Assembly (NCBI RefSeq): GCF_900169275.1
Contig: NZ_FXZC01000001.1
Coordinates: 744,001 to 808,000, forward strand
Reading direction: 5' to 3'
From: Brevibacterium casei CIP 102111
GTDB lineage: Bacteria > Actinomycetota > Actinomycetes > Actinomycetales > Brevibacteriaceae
Length of the DNA: 64,000 nt
Below are positions 27,115 through 35,470 of this stretch, piece by piece. The notes below the pieces were generated by a model. It was not told where the DNA came from. It saw only the letters and a program-made list of their open reading frames with translations, and made no database searches. Positions within the stretch are counted from its first letter, which is position 1. Each line of letters opens with the position of its first letter. Made by a program: the position numbers and the translations under genes.

Positions 27115-28572
27115 TCAGCTGCGGGGCGTGGCCACGTACTTGAGCTCGAGGTACTCGTCGATGCCGACGCGTCCGCCCTCACGGCCGAGACCCGACATCT
27201 TCACGCCGCCGAAGGGAGCGGCCGGGTTCGAGACGAGACCGGTGTTGAGGCCGATCATCCCGACTTCGAGCTTCTCGGCGAGGCTGAGCGCCCGGTTGAT
27301 GTTCTCGCTGAAGAGGTAGCCGGCAAGGCCGTACTCGGTCTCGTTCGCCAGCGCAATGGCCTCCTCGTCGGTGTCGAAGGTGACGATCGGGGCGACGGGA
27401 CCGAAGATCTCCGTGGTGCGGATCTCGGATCCGGCGGGGACGTTCGTGATGACGGTCGGGTCGAAGAAGAACCCGGGGCCGTCGATCTTCCCGCCGCCGG
27501 TGAGCACGGTGGCACCACCCGACACGGCATCGTCGACGAGGGCTGCGACCTTGTCGAGCGACTCCTGGTCGACGAGCGGGCCGACCTCGGTGCCGTCGTG
27601 GAGGCCGTTGCCGACCTTCATCGAGCCGATGCGCTCGGCGAGCTTCTGGGAGAACTCATCGGCGATCGAAGAGTGGACGAAGAGCCGGTTCGCGGCGGTG
27701 CACGCCTCGCCGCCGTTGCGCATCTTCGCGAGCACCGCGCCCTCGACGGCCTTGTCGATGTCGGCGTCCTCGCAGACGACGAACGGGGCGTTGCCGCCGA
27801 GCTCCATCGAGGACTTCATGACGTTGTCGGCGGCCTGCTTGAGGAGGTTGACGCCGACCTCGGTCGACCCGGTGAAGGTGACCTTGCGGGCGATGCCCGA
27901 CTCCATCCACGGGGTGACGACCCGACGCGCCGACTCCGAGGTGACGACGTTGAGGACGCCGTCGGGCAGACCGGCCTCCTTGAGGACGTCGACGAGCATG
28001 AGCGAGGTGAGCGGGGTGAGCTTCGCGGGCTTGAAGACCATCGTGCAGCCGGCGGCGATCGCCGGGCCGATCTTGCGGGTGCCCATCGCCAGCGGGAAGT
28101 TCCACGGGGTGATGAGCACACACGGGCCGACGGGCTCACGCGAGATCATCAGGCGGTTCTTGCCGTCGGTGGACAGGGTGTAGTCGCCGCTGATGCGCAC
28201 GGCCTCCTCGGAGAACCAGCGGAAGAACTCGGCGCCGTAGGCGACCTCTCCCTTGGACTCGGCGAAGGGCTTGCCCATCTCAGCGGTCATCACGGCCGCG
28301 ATGTCGTCGGAGCGTTCGATGAGGAGCTCGAAGGCGCGGCGCAGGATCTCGGCGCGGTCGCGCGGGGCGGTGGCCGCCCAATCGGCCTGCGCGTCGCCGG
28401 CGGCCTTGATCGCGGCTTCCGCATCGGCGGCGGAGCCGTCGGCGACGGTGGTGATGACGTCACCGGTCGCGGGGTTGATGACATCGATGGTCTTCCCGCC
28501 CTCGGCATCACGCCACTGCCCGTTGATGAACAGTCCGGTGTTGAGCTTGTCGATGATCGGCGTGATGTCCAC
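27115..28572 (-). CDS. gabD: NAD(P)-dependent succinate-semialdehyde dehydrogenase
   Basis: A 485-residue aldehyde dehydrogenase oxidising succinate semialdehyde to succinate, the last step of GABA breakdown. Evidence: LFINGQWRDAEGGKTIDVINPATGD, TPWNFPLAMGTRKIGPAIAAGC, catalytic E257 in MELGGNAPF and C291 in GGEACTAANR, and the GabD-type C-terminal APFGGVKMSGLGREGG. C291 is followed by Thr-Ala-Ala, as in bacterial GabD. GTG start at 28572 with AAGGAGG upstream. No gabT lies beside it. An 18-bp palindrome at 28705-28722 may be its operator. Confidence 0.9.
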   Translation of the reverse strand: MDITPIIDKLNTGLFINGQWRDAEGGKTIDVINPATGDVITTVADGSAADAEAAIKAAGDAQADWAATAPRDRAEILRRAFELLIERSDDIAAVMTAEMGKPFAESKGEVAYGAEFFRWFSEEAVRISGDYTLSTDGKNRLMISREPVGPCVLITPWNFPLAMGTRKIGPAIAAGCTMVFKPAKLTPLTSLMLVDVLKEAGLPDGVLNVVTSESARRVVTPWMESGIARKVTFTGSTEVGVNLLKQAADNVMKSSMELGGNAPFVVCEDADIDKAVEGAVLAKMRNGGEACTAANRLFVHSSIADEFSQKLAERIGSMKVGNGLHDGTEVGPLVDQESLDKVAALVDDAVSGGATVLTGGGKIDGPGFFFDPTVITNVPAGSEIRTTEIFGPVAPIVTFDTDEEAIALANETEYGLAGYLFSENINRALSLAEKLEVGMIGLNTGLVSNPAAPFGGVKMSGLGREGGRVGIDEYLELKYVATPRS

Positions 28573-28704
28573 GGCTGATCCTCCTTGGTTGTCGTGTCGA
28601 GGCGGCTGAGCTAGCGCCAGGTTCAGTGTAAGGGGCCGTGCGGCCGCAGACGATGCGGATTTCGCACTGTGAGAGCGCCCTTCCGAGTGGTCATCGTCGT
28701 CCGA

Positions 28705-28722
28705 ACCGTCCGAGCGGACGGT
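28705..28722. promoter_or_regulatory. 18-bp palindrome upstream of gabD
   Basis: ACCGTCCG and CGGACGGT separated by AG form perfect 8-bp arms. It lies 133 bases upstream of the gabD start and 75 bases beyond the stop of the acetyltransferase gene, with no T-run on either side. It could be an operator or a short bidirectional terminator. Confidence 0.45.
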
Positions 28723-28797
28723 ATCCGTACGAAGAGGGCTTAGGTGTGAGCCCGCCCGGCCGGCGGTGCGGCGGGTGAGGCGGTGAGAACGCTGACC

Positions 28798-29118
28798 TCA
28801 GGCGACGTACTCGTCGAATTCGTGGTTCTTCTCGAGGAATCCCATGACGTACGAGCAGGTCGTGCGGAACCGCAGACCCGCCTCGGTGGTGGTCTCGAGG
28901 GCGAAGCGCACGAGCTTCGCGGCGATCCCCCGGCCGCCGTACTCGGGGGAGACCTCGGTGTGGGTGAAGGTCCGCGCGGTGGGGACGTCGCCGGCGCCGT
29001 CAGCGGTGTCGACGTAATCGATGAGCCCGATGACCCTCCCGTCGTGGGAGACGGTGAAGCGGTTCTGCTCGGGATCCTCGGCGAGGGTGTAGGTCTGACC
29101 GTCGATGTCGATGTCCAT
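28798..29118 (-). CDS. Small GNAT acetyltransferase, YjdJ/NATD1-like
   Basis: A 106-residue minimal GNAT domain. The core TFTHTEVSPEYGGRGIAAKLVRFAL gives the acetyl-CoA loop (Y-G-G-R-G-I-A) and SYVMGFLEKNHEF the end, as in the YjdJ/NATD1 (DUF4442-independent, COG2388) group. The first half is the usual short sheet (RFTVSHDGRVIGLIDY). Substrate unknown. The ATG at 29118 has GGAG upstream. A longer in-frame start at 29172 has no ribosome site. Divergent from the next GNAT gene. Confidence 0.85.
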   Translation of the reverse strand: MDIDIDGQTYTLAEDPEQNRFTVSHDGRVIGLIDYVDTADGAGDVPTARTFTHTEVSPEYGGRGIAAKLVRFALETTTEAGLRFRTTCSYVMGFLEKNHEFDEYVA

Positions 29119-29241
29119 GGCTGCTCCTGTCCGCAGGGTGAGGTCGCTGTGCTCGAGTCCGAGCCTACCCACTAATCTTGGAAGGAGTGTTGAAGTCTGC
29201 GGCAGGCACCGATCCTGCCGCCGTCCCTAGGAGCCGCCCAT

Positions 29242-29829
29242 ATGACCTCGCAGCCCCCGGCCACGCTCGTCGACGCCCACGAGCTCATCCTCCAGGAATC
29301 CGGCTACGTCGTCAGCGTGCTCACCGAGACCGACATCGACGACTACGTCGCACTCGTCGCCTCCGCGTACCGCGGGGAGGACTCGAAGAAGGGGTGGACG
29401 ACCGAGGCGGACCTGCTCAGCGGGCAGCGTCTCGATGCGGCGATGGCCAGGGAGATGCTCGCCGAGGCGGAGTCGACGATGATCCTCGTCCGCTCCGTCG
29501 ACGGTCCCGCCGTCGCAAGCGTCTACCTGCGTGAACCCGTTGACTCCGTCGCCTACCTCGGCGTCCTCGCCGTCTCGCCCCTCGGCCAGGGGCAGGGGGT
29601 GGGCTCGGCGCTCATCAACCTCGCCGAGGCGTGGGTGGTCGAACGCTGGGGTGCCCGCGCGCTGTCGATGAGTGTGATCAGCAAGCGCTCCGAGCTCATC
29701 GCCTACTACGAACGGCGCGGCTACGAACGCACCGGGGAGACCGAGCCCTTCCCCTACGGCGACGAGCGCTTCGGCGTGCCGATGGTCGACGACCTCGAGT
29801 TCGTCACCCTCGTCAAACAGCTCGCCTGA
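29242..29829 (+). CDS. GNAT family N-acetyltransferase
   Basis: A 195-residue acetyltransferase. The acetyl-CoA motif is AYLGVLAVSPLGQGQGVGSALINLAE (Q-G-Q-G-V-G), followed by ALSMSVISKRSELIAYYERRGYERTGE, the common C-terminal GNAT pattern. The N-terminal 70 residues include a conserved RGEDSKKGWTTEADLLSGQR segment, seen in GNATs annotated as phosphinothricin/polyamine-like, but the substrate cannot be told. ATG start after TAGGAGCC. It runs towards the MatC-type gene, whose stop is 12 bases away. Confidence 0.85.
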   Translation: MTSQPPATLVDAHELILQESGYVVSVLTETDIDDYVALVASAYRGEDSKKGWTTEADLLSGQRLDAAMAREMLAEAESTMILVRSVDGPAVASVYLREPVDSVAYLGVLAVSPLGQGQGVGSALINLAEAWVVERWGARALSMSVISKRSELIAYYERRGYERTGETEPFPYGDERFGVPMVDDLEFVTLVKQLA

Positions 29830-29840
29830 GGGCCGGACGC

Positions 29841-31247
29841 TCAGAAGAGCATCGCCGGGAGAACGAGCCCGCCGACGAGGACGATCGGTCCGATGATGAC
29901 CATCGACATCCCGAACTTGACGAGGATGCGGGTGAGCCGCGGCTTCTCCTCACCTGGGGCAGTCGCGACGACAGTGGCACCGAGTGTCGAGAACGGGGAG
30001 ACGTCGACGACGGCCGAGCAGATGCCGAGCGCGGCGATGAGCGCCCACCCGGGAACGCCGCCGGCCTCGATGAGCGGCAGGGCGAGGGGGACGAGCGCGG
30101 CGAGGATGCCCGTCGTCGAGGCGAACGCCGAGACGAGACCCCCGACGACGCAGAGGACGAAGGCAGCGAGAAGCGGGGACCCGATCGCCTTCGCTCCGTC
30201 CCCGAGGAGGTCGACGGCCCCCATCTCCTGGAGCACGCCGACGAAGGTGATGATGCCGCCGACGAGGAGGACCGTCGACCAGTCGATCTTCGGGAGCGCG
30301 GCCTTGCCCGTCGCGGGATCGACGAGAGCGAGGATCGCTCCGAAGAGGAAGCAGAGCAGGCCGATGTCGGGCTCCTGACCGAGGGCGGCAAGCACGACGA
30401 CGGAGCCGATGAGGCCGACCATGAGCACGACGGTGAGGATCTGCACCCCGGTGAACGGCCTCGTACCGGAGTCCGCCGAGGCAGCGCCGGCATTGAAGAG
30501 GGCCTCGTCCTCGTCGTCCTCTCCGAAGGCGACCTTCGTCGCCGAGGCGCCGCCGCGGGAGATCCTCGGCTCAGCCGCTGCCGAGGCGGCGGTGCTGCTC
30601 GAGTCCGCCGCGCCGCCCCCGCGGGAGGAGACCGCGGCCGTCTTCCGCCCGGCGAACAGCCGCCTGCCGAACATGAGGTAGGCGACGGTGAGCATGAGCA
30701 GATAGACGATGACGGCGATGCCGAAGAGGAGGAACGGGGAGAGGCCGATGCCGGCGTCGTCGGCGGTGCTGTAGGTGACGATGCCGTAGAGGCTGGTCGG
30801 GGCGAAGCCGCCGGCACCGATCGCGAAGCAGATCGCCAGACCCATGAGCGCAAAGTCGACCCCGTACTTCCGGGCGACCTGCATGCCCACGGGCATCATC
30901 ACGAGACCGGCCAGCGGCGCACCCATCGAGGCGATGCCCGCGGTGATGACGAAGAAGACGAGCGGCAGAAGCACCGCGGAGGAACCGACCTTCTCGAGCG
31001 CCCAATCGATGATCCTGTCGACAGTGCCGTTCTCCTGCGCAATGGCGAAGAAGTAGGTGACACCGGCGAGGAGGACCATGATCGACAGCGGGAACCCGGC
31101 GATGATGTCCTCGACGGTCATGTCGGTGAGCAGGAGACCGGTCCCGGCCGCGCCGACGAGCATGAGCACGCCGATGTGCACCCCGCGGACGGCCCCGACG
31201 GCGAAGAGGGCGATGAAGACACCTAATGCGATGAGCTGGGCAAGCAT
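29841..31247 (-). CDS. MatC-like dicarboxylate carrier (SLC13-type permease)
   Basis: A 468-residue inner membrane carrier with about 11 spans. The N-terminal half fits the MatC N-domain (GVHIGVLMLVGAAGTGLLLTDM, then FPLSIMVLLAGVTYFFAIAQENGTVD). A cytoplasmic Ser/Ala/Gly-rich linker with an acidic patch lies at about residues 215-265. The second half repeats the fold (FASTTGILAALVPLALPL, VVDVSPFSTLGATVV). MatC imports malonate or other dicarboxylates in rhizobia. Substrate here unproven, but a C4-dicarboxylate would suit the nearby succinate-producing dehydrogenases. ATG with AAGGA upstream. Confidence 0.8.
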   Translation of the reverse strand: MLAQLIALGVFIALFAVGAVRGVHIGVLMLVGAAGTGLLLTDMTVEDIIAGFPLSIMVLLAGVTYFFAIAQENGTVDRIIDWALEKVGSSAVLLPLVFFVITAGIASMGAPLAGLVMMPVGMQVARKYGVDFALMGLAICFAIGAGGFAPTSLYGIVTYSTADDAGIGLSPFLLFGIAVIVYLLMLTVAYLMFGRRLFAGRKTAAVSSRGGGAADSSSTAASAAAEPRISRGGASATKVAFGEDDEDEALFNAGAASADSGTRPFTGVQILTVVLMVGLIGSVVVLAALGQEPDIGLLCFLFGAILALVDPATGKAALPKIDWSTVLLVGGIITFVGVLQEMGAVDLLGDGAKAIGSPLLAAFVLCVVGGLVSAFASTTGILAALVPLALPLIEAGGVPGWALIAALGICSAVVDVSPFSTLGATVVATAPGEEKPRLTRILVKFGMSMVIIGPIVLVGGLVLPAMLF

Positions 31248-31384
31248 GTCGTCCTTGAGGTAGCTGAGCAGACTCTGAGTGCGATCGGTGAGAGACTACC
31301 AGCCGGTGCGGACATGGCCCGGGAGCACCATGGCGGGGGAGGGCGACTTCCCGATTGTCGGCACCGCACCGTGCGATGACCCGC

Positions 31385-32416
31385 TCACGTCAGGAGCAGG
31401 GCACCGCCGAGGGAGACGAGGGCGACGACGATCGTCGTCATCGTCGCCAAGGCGATCGGCCCACCGCCGAGGCTCCGCAGCGCGCGCCACTGCACACCCC
31501 GACCGAGCGCGAACATCGCCATCGACAGGCACACGGTCTGGACGATGCCCAGCTCGGTCACGGCCATCTCGGGCAGGAGCCCGACCGTGCGCAGCCCGGC
31601 CATGAGGAGGAACCCGATGACGAAGAGGGGGACGATCGGGGGACGCTGTCCGGCCGGCGCGGGAACGGCGCTCTCATCCCCAGCCTCGGCGGAGGCAGTG
31701 CGCACCCTCGCCTCGGAACGGCGCATCACGAGTTCGAGGATCGCGACGGTCGGGGCGAGCATGATGACGCGGGCGAGCTTGACGAGGACCGCGACCTCGA
31801 GCGCGGCCGGTCCGATGATGCCGCCGATCGCGACGACCTGGGCGACCTCGTGGGTCGAGGCGCCCGCCCACATGCCTGCGGTCGCCTCGTCGAGGCCGAG
31901 ACCGCCGCTGATCAGCGGGACCACAGCGATCATCGCTGTGCCGAAGAGGACGACGAGGCCGATCGCGGCGGCGACGTCCTCCTTCTTCGCCCGCATCGTC
32001 GATTCGATCCCGGCCACGGCCGCGGCCCCGCAGATGCCGAACCCGCACCCGATGAGGAGGGCGAGGTCGCCGTCGACCCGGGTGACGCGTGCCAGGAGCA
32101 CGCTCGTGGCGATGCCGACGGCGACGACCACGGCGGCGAGGACGAGGACCGGCCAGCCAAGGTCGAGGATGTCGCCGAGGACGACCTGCGCGCCGAGGGC
32201 GACGATGCCCAGACGCAGGAGCGGCTTCGCGGCGAAGTCGAGTCCCGGCCGGAACGCCGCCGGAAGGGTCGGAACGGCATTGCCGAGGACGATGCCGAGC
32301 ACGATCGCGACGAGCAGCGGGGAGACGACGGGGGCGAGGGCTGAGAGGGGCCAGGCGATCGCGGCGGCGAGCGCGGCAAGTCCGAGACCGGGCAGGAGGG
32401 GGAGGATGCGGTGCAT
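31385..32416 (-). CDS. YeiH family putative sulfate exporter (UPF0324)
   Basis: A 343-residue membrane protein with about ten spans. Typical YeiH pieces: SPLLVAIVLGIVLGNAVP, the LLRLGIVALGAQVVLGDIL span, IGCGFGICGAAAVAGIE and the central WAGASTHEVAQVVAIG motif. The family is predicted to export sulfate or related anions; direct proof is lacking. Divergent from a LysR regulator over about 86 bp, the same arrangement as yeiE-yeiH in enterobacteria, so the regulator probably controls it. ATG with GGAGG close upstream. Confidence 0.88.
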   Translation of the reverse strand: MHRILPLLPGLGLAALAAAIAWPLSALAPVVSPLLVAIVLGIVLGNAVPTLPAAFRPGLDFAAKPLLRLGIVALGAQVVLGDILDLGWPVLVLAAVVVAVGIATSVLLARVTRVDGDLALLIGCGFGICGAAAVAGIESTMRAKKEDVAAAIGLVVLFGTAMIAVVPLISGGLGLDEATAGMWAGASTHEVAQVVAIGGIIGPAALEVAVLVKLARVIMLAPTVAILELVMRRSEARVRTASAEAGDESAVPAPAGQRPPIVPLFVIGFLLMAGLRTVGLLPEMAVTELGIVQTVCLSMAMFALGRGVQWRALRSLGGGPIALATMTTIVVALVSLGGALLLT

Positions 32417-32472
32417 GCCTCCAGTCTTCCGCCTCGGCGAGGGCCGCGGTAGTCGGCGAAAACCGCGCAGTC

Positions 32473-32489
32473 CATATGAGTCTGATATG
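32473..32489. promoter_or_regulatory. CATAT-N7-ATATG palindrome, LysR operator candidate
   Basis: An AT-rich inverted repeat in the 86-bp space between the divergent YeiH and LysR genes. It fits the T-N11-A plan of LysR-type boxes and lies 14 bases before the LysR ATG, a position suited to autoregulation. Confidence 0.5.
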
Positions 32490-32502
32490 ACATGATGTGC
32501 TC

Positions 32503-33423
32503 ATGCGCGATGTCTCGGACATGCACCGGTGGCCGGAGCTGCGGGCCCTCGGCCTCCTCGTCGCCCTGAGCGGGGGAGCGGGGTCGATCGGGCAGGCCGC
32601 CGAGGCGGTCGGACTCGCCCAGCCCAACGCCTCCCGGAGCCTGCGCAACCTCGAACGCGATCTCGGCGTCCCGCTGCTGCGACGTTCTCCGCGCGGGACC
32701 TCCCTCACCGCTGAGGGGCAGGCCGTCGCGGAGTGGGCAGCCCAGGTCGTCGACGCCTACCGTGCCCTCACGGCGGGCACCCAGGCGATCCGGGACGCCA
32801 GGGCGGGCACGGTGCGCGTGTGCGCCTCCCTCACGGTCGCCGAATACCTGCTGCCGGGGTACCTCGCGACCTTCACCTCGGCGCATCCGGACGTCGACGT
32901 CGGGCTCGGCGTCGAGAACTCCTCGACCGTCGTCGCCGAGGTCCGGGCACAGCGCTGCGATCTCGGACTCGTCGAATCGGTGTCCCTGCCGAGCGGATTC
33001 CCCACCGCAGTCATCGGCCGGGACCGGCTGATGATCGCCGCCGCCCCGTCGTTCGCCGCCTCGTGGACGGAGCCGATCACCGCCGAGGCGCTCGCCGCGA
33101 CGCCGCTGCTCGTCCGTGAGGTGGGGTCGGGGACTCGGGAGGCCGTCGACACCGCACTCGCGGAGTTCGGGGGCGTCTCGGTCGCGGGGGAGTACGGGTC
33201 GAACTCGGCGCTGCGGGTCGCCGCCGCCACCGGTGTCGCCCCGGTCGTCCTCTCCGAACTCGCCCTGCGCGACGACTTCCGCTCCGCACGGCTCGTGCCG
33301 CTGCCGGTCGCCGAGTCGATCGACCTCGATCGCAGGCTCCACGCCCTGTGGTCGCCGAAACGCCGGCTCTCACACGGGGCGCGGGCCCTGCTCGACCACA
33401 TGACGAGCGCGCAGGTGAGGTGA
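32503..33423 (+). CDS. LysR-type transcriptional regulator
   Basis: A 306-residue regulator. The N-terminal winged helix (residues 5-65) shows the LysR pattern: GSIGQAAEAVGLAQPNASRSLRNLERDLGVPLLRR, then SLTAEG. Residues 85-300 are the two-lobed effector domain (GTVRVCASLTVAEYLLPGYL and the RCDLGLVES hinge). As the neighbour of a YeiH-type exporter it is a likely local regulator responding to a small anion. The ATG at 32503 is preferred; CATGAT lies six bases before it. An in-frame GTG at 32497 is also possible. Confidence 0.88.
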   Translation: MRDVSDMHRWPELRALGLLVALSGGAGSIGQAAEAVGLAQPNASRSLRNLERDLGVPLLRRSPRGTSLTAEGQAVAEWAAQVVDAYRALTAGTQAIRDARAGTVRVCASLTVAEYLLPGYLATFTSAHPDVDVGLGVENSSTVVAEVRAQRCDLGLVESVSLPSGFPTAVIGRDRLMIAAAPSFAASWTEPITAEALAATPLLVREVGSGTREAVDTALAEFGGVSVAGEYGSNSALRVAAATGVAPVVLSELALRDDFRSARLVPLPVAESIDLDRRLHALWSPKRRLSHGARALLDHMTSAQVR

Positions 33424-33500
33424 CGGGCCCGCCGCCGCTTCGGGTCGAGCGCCGTTGCCGACAGTCCGAGACGTGCAGACTCACCGAGCGCTCCACGTCC

Positions 33501-33506
33501 TATATT
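33501..33506 (+). promoter_or_regulatory. -10 hexamer TATATT, leaderless start
   Basis: TATATT, six bases, then the ATG at 33513 of the trans-sulfuration enzyme. It matches the optimal -10 closely. No ribosome site lies in the six-base gap. Confidence 0.65.
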
Positions 33507-33512
33507 GGGCAC

Positions 33513-34766
33513 ATGACGACTCGTGAGCCCGCCTACTCCCCGGAGACCGTCCTCGTCGAAGCCGCGCGCCCGCCGCGGGTGCCCGGCGCTTCGGTCAACC
33601 CGCCCGTCGAACTCTCCTCGACGTTCATCGGCACCACGGGGATGGGCGAGGCCCCCTTCGGATACGGGCGCCTCGACACCCCGGCATGGACCCCGTTCGA
33701 GGAGGCGCTGGCCGAACTCGAGCACGCCCCGGTGCCGGGACTCGTCTTCGGCTCGGGACTGGCGGCGATCGCCGCCGTCCTCAGCCTCGTCCCGGCAGGC
33801 GGCACGCTCATCATCCCCCGCCACGCCTACCAGGGCTCCCTCCAGTCCGCCGACGAACTCGCCGCACGCTGCGGGTTCACCGTCCTCAGCGTCGACATCG
33901 CCGACACCGAGGCCGTCATCGCCGCCCTCGACACAGCAACCGCGACCGACCCCACGACCGCGACCGACCCGGCGGCCGCCTCGGCGATGCTGTGGATCGA
34001 ATCGCCGACGAACCCGATGCTCGAAGTCGCCGACGTTCCCGCGCTCATCGCCGCAGCGCGGCAGCGGGGTGTCCTGACGGCCTGCGACAACACCTTCGCG
34101 ACACCCCTCCTGCAGACCCCGCTCGACCTCGGCGCCGACATCGTCGTCCATTCGGTGACGAAGTACCTCGCCGGGCATTCGGATGTCGTCCTCGGCGCGG
34201 TGCTCGTGGGCGACCCTGGCCTGCGGGAGACGCTGCTTGCCGAGCGGGCGATGCGCGGAGCGATCGCGGGTCCCTTCGAGGTGTGGCTCGCCCTGCGCGG
34301 AATGCGCACGCTCTCCGTCCGACTCGACCGCGCGCAGGCCAACGCGCAGACCATCGCCGAGCGGCTGAGCGAGCGCGTTGGTGTCCTCGAGGTCCGCTAC
34401 CCCGGGCTGCCGACCGATCCCGGCCATGCCCGCGCGGCCGCGCAGATGTCCGGGTTCGGGGCGATCGTCGCCTTCACCGTCGACTCCGCGCAGACCGCGA
34501 CCGCCATCGCCGAGGCGGTGCGCCTGTGGACGCCCGCGACCTCCCTGGGCGGCGTCGAATCGCTCATCGAACGCAGGCGTCGGCACGCCTCGGAGCCGGA
34601 GACGGTGCCCGAGGGCCTGCTCCGGCTCAGCGTCGGCATCGAGCATGTCGACGACCTCTGGGCCGACCTCGATGCCGCGATCACAGCGGCGACCGGCACC
34701 AAGGTCGCGAGCCCTGGGACCGGGGCGGAATCGTCGTCCCACCGGGATGCACAGGCCAATGCCTGA
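33513..34766 (+). CDS. Cystathionine gamma-synthase/lyase-type PLP enzyme
   Basis: A 417-residue Cys/Met metabolism PLP enzyme. Visible features: SVNPPVELSSTFIGTT, FGYGRLDTPAWTPFEEALAELE, the cofactor region FGSGLAAIAAVLSL, WIESPTNPMLEVADVPA (Asp stacking region), and the PLP lysine in VVHSVTKYLAGHSDVVLG. The C-terminal ATSLGGVESLIERR(R)RH resembles the MetB/MetC group. Whether it makes cystathionine, splits it or acts as another gamma-lyase cannot be settled by eye. A leaderless promoter fixes the start. Eight bases of its end overlap the next gene. Confidence 0.85.
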   Translation: MTTREPAYSPETVLVEAARPPRVPGASVNPPVELSSTFIGTTGMGEAPFGYGRLDTPAWTPFEEALAELEHAPVPGLVFGSGLAAIAAVLSLVPAGGTLIIPRHAYQGSLQSADELAARCGFTVLSVDIADTEAVIAALDTATATDPTTATDPAAASAMLWIESPTNPMLEVADVPALIAAARQRGVLTACDNTFATPLLQTPLDLGADIVVHSVTKYLAGHSDVVLGAVLVGDPGLRETLLAERAMRGAIAGPFEVWLALRGMRTLSVRLDRAQANAQTIAERLSERVGVLEVRYPGLPTDPGHARAAAQMSGFGAIVAFTVDSAQTATAIAEAVRLWTPATSLGGVESLIERRRRHASEPETVPEGLLRLSVGIEHVDDLWADLDAAITAATGTKVASPGTGAESSSHRDAQANA

Positions 34767-35331
34767 GATCATCACCGCGGACTTCGTGCTCGACCGGCCG
34801 ACCCTCGCCGACGTCGACGAGATCTTCGCGATCGAGCGTGACCCGCGGGTGTGGACGCACTTCCCGTCCGGACGGGTGACCCGACGCGCGGACGCCGCGG
34901 CGACCCTGGGGCGGCGCATCCGTCGGTGGGAGCGCGACGGCCTCGAGATGTGGATGGTCCGTGAGAGGGCGTCGGGTCCGATCGTCGGCTTCTGCGGGTG
35001 CAGCCTGCGCGGGGGCACAGAGGCGGAGCCGACAGGACCCGACTCCTTCTGGAACCTCGGCTACCGGTTCTCCCCCGACGTGCAGGGGAGGGGGCTGGCC
35101 ACAGCCGTCTCGCTGCTGGCCATCGACCGCGCGCGGGAGGTCGACCCCGAGCTTCCGGTCGTTGCCTACCTCCTCGAGCACAACATGGCCTCGGCCAGGG
35201 TCGCCGAGAAGGTCGGCCTGCGGCTCCGACACCGCGCTCCGGACGCCGGCAACCCCGATCCCGCGGCCGTGCGACTCGTCTTCGCCGATCGGGAGCTCAC
35301 GCCCGCGCAGCTGGCGGCGACCCTGCGGTAG
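34759..35331 (+). CDS. GNAT acetyltransferase
   Basis: A 190-residue acetyltransferase whose ATG lies inside the last codons of the trans-sulfuration gene (eight-base overlap), so the two are translationally coupled. Features: LDRPTLADVDEIFAIERDPRVWTHFPSGR at the N-terminus, WNLGYRFSPDVQGRGLATAVSLLAID (acetyl-CoA loop Q-G-R-G-L-A) and AYLLEHNMASARVAEKVGLRL, the RimJ/RimL style. It might acetylate an amino acid made by its partner, but that is inference. Confidence 0.85.
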   Translation: MPEIITADFVLDRPTLADVDEIFAIERDPRVWTHFPSGRVTRRADAAATLGRRIRRWERDGLEMWMVRERASGPIVGFCGCSLRGGTEAEPTGPDSFWNLGYRFSPDVQGRGLATAVSLLAIDRAREVDPELPVVAYLLEHNMASARVAEKVGLRLRHRAPDAGNPDPAAVRLVFADRELTPAQLAATLR

Positions 35332-35412
35332 CGCGGACACCGTTTCCCGCACGACTTCACCCGAACTGCCCGGCCGACGGAGCAGGAGTGATCGGAGTGT
35401 GACCCAGATCAA

Positions 35413-35428
35413 CTTAACGTGCGTTAAG
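35413..35428. promoter_or_regulatory. CTTAACG-TG-CGTTAAG operator palindrome
   Basis: Perfect 7-bp arms around TG, 43 bases upstream of the enoyl-CoA hydratase GTG. A 16-bp palindrome of this kind is a typical TetR-family binding site. It probably controls the hydratase/acyl-CoA ligase pair. No tetR gene lies next to it. Confidence 0.65.
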
Positions 35429-35470
35429 CTGAGAGCAGGGAATCCGTCGTCTGCAGCAGAAGGAGCCGCC

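Noticed and set aside
26923..28578. 551-codon plus-strand frame opposite gabD
   Set aside because: Translation is a shadow with runs of Val/Asp/Arg/Gly. The minus strand encodes a complete aldehyde dehydrogenase.
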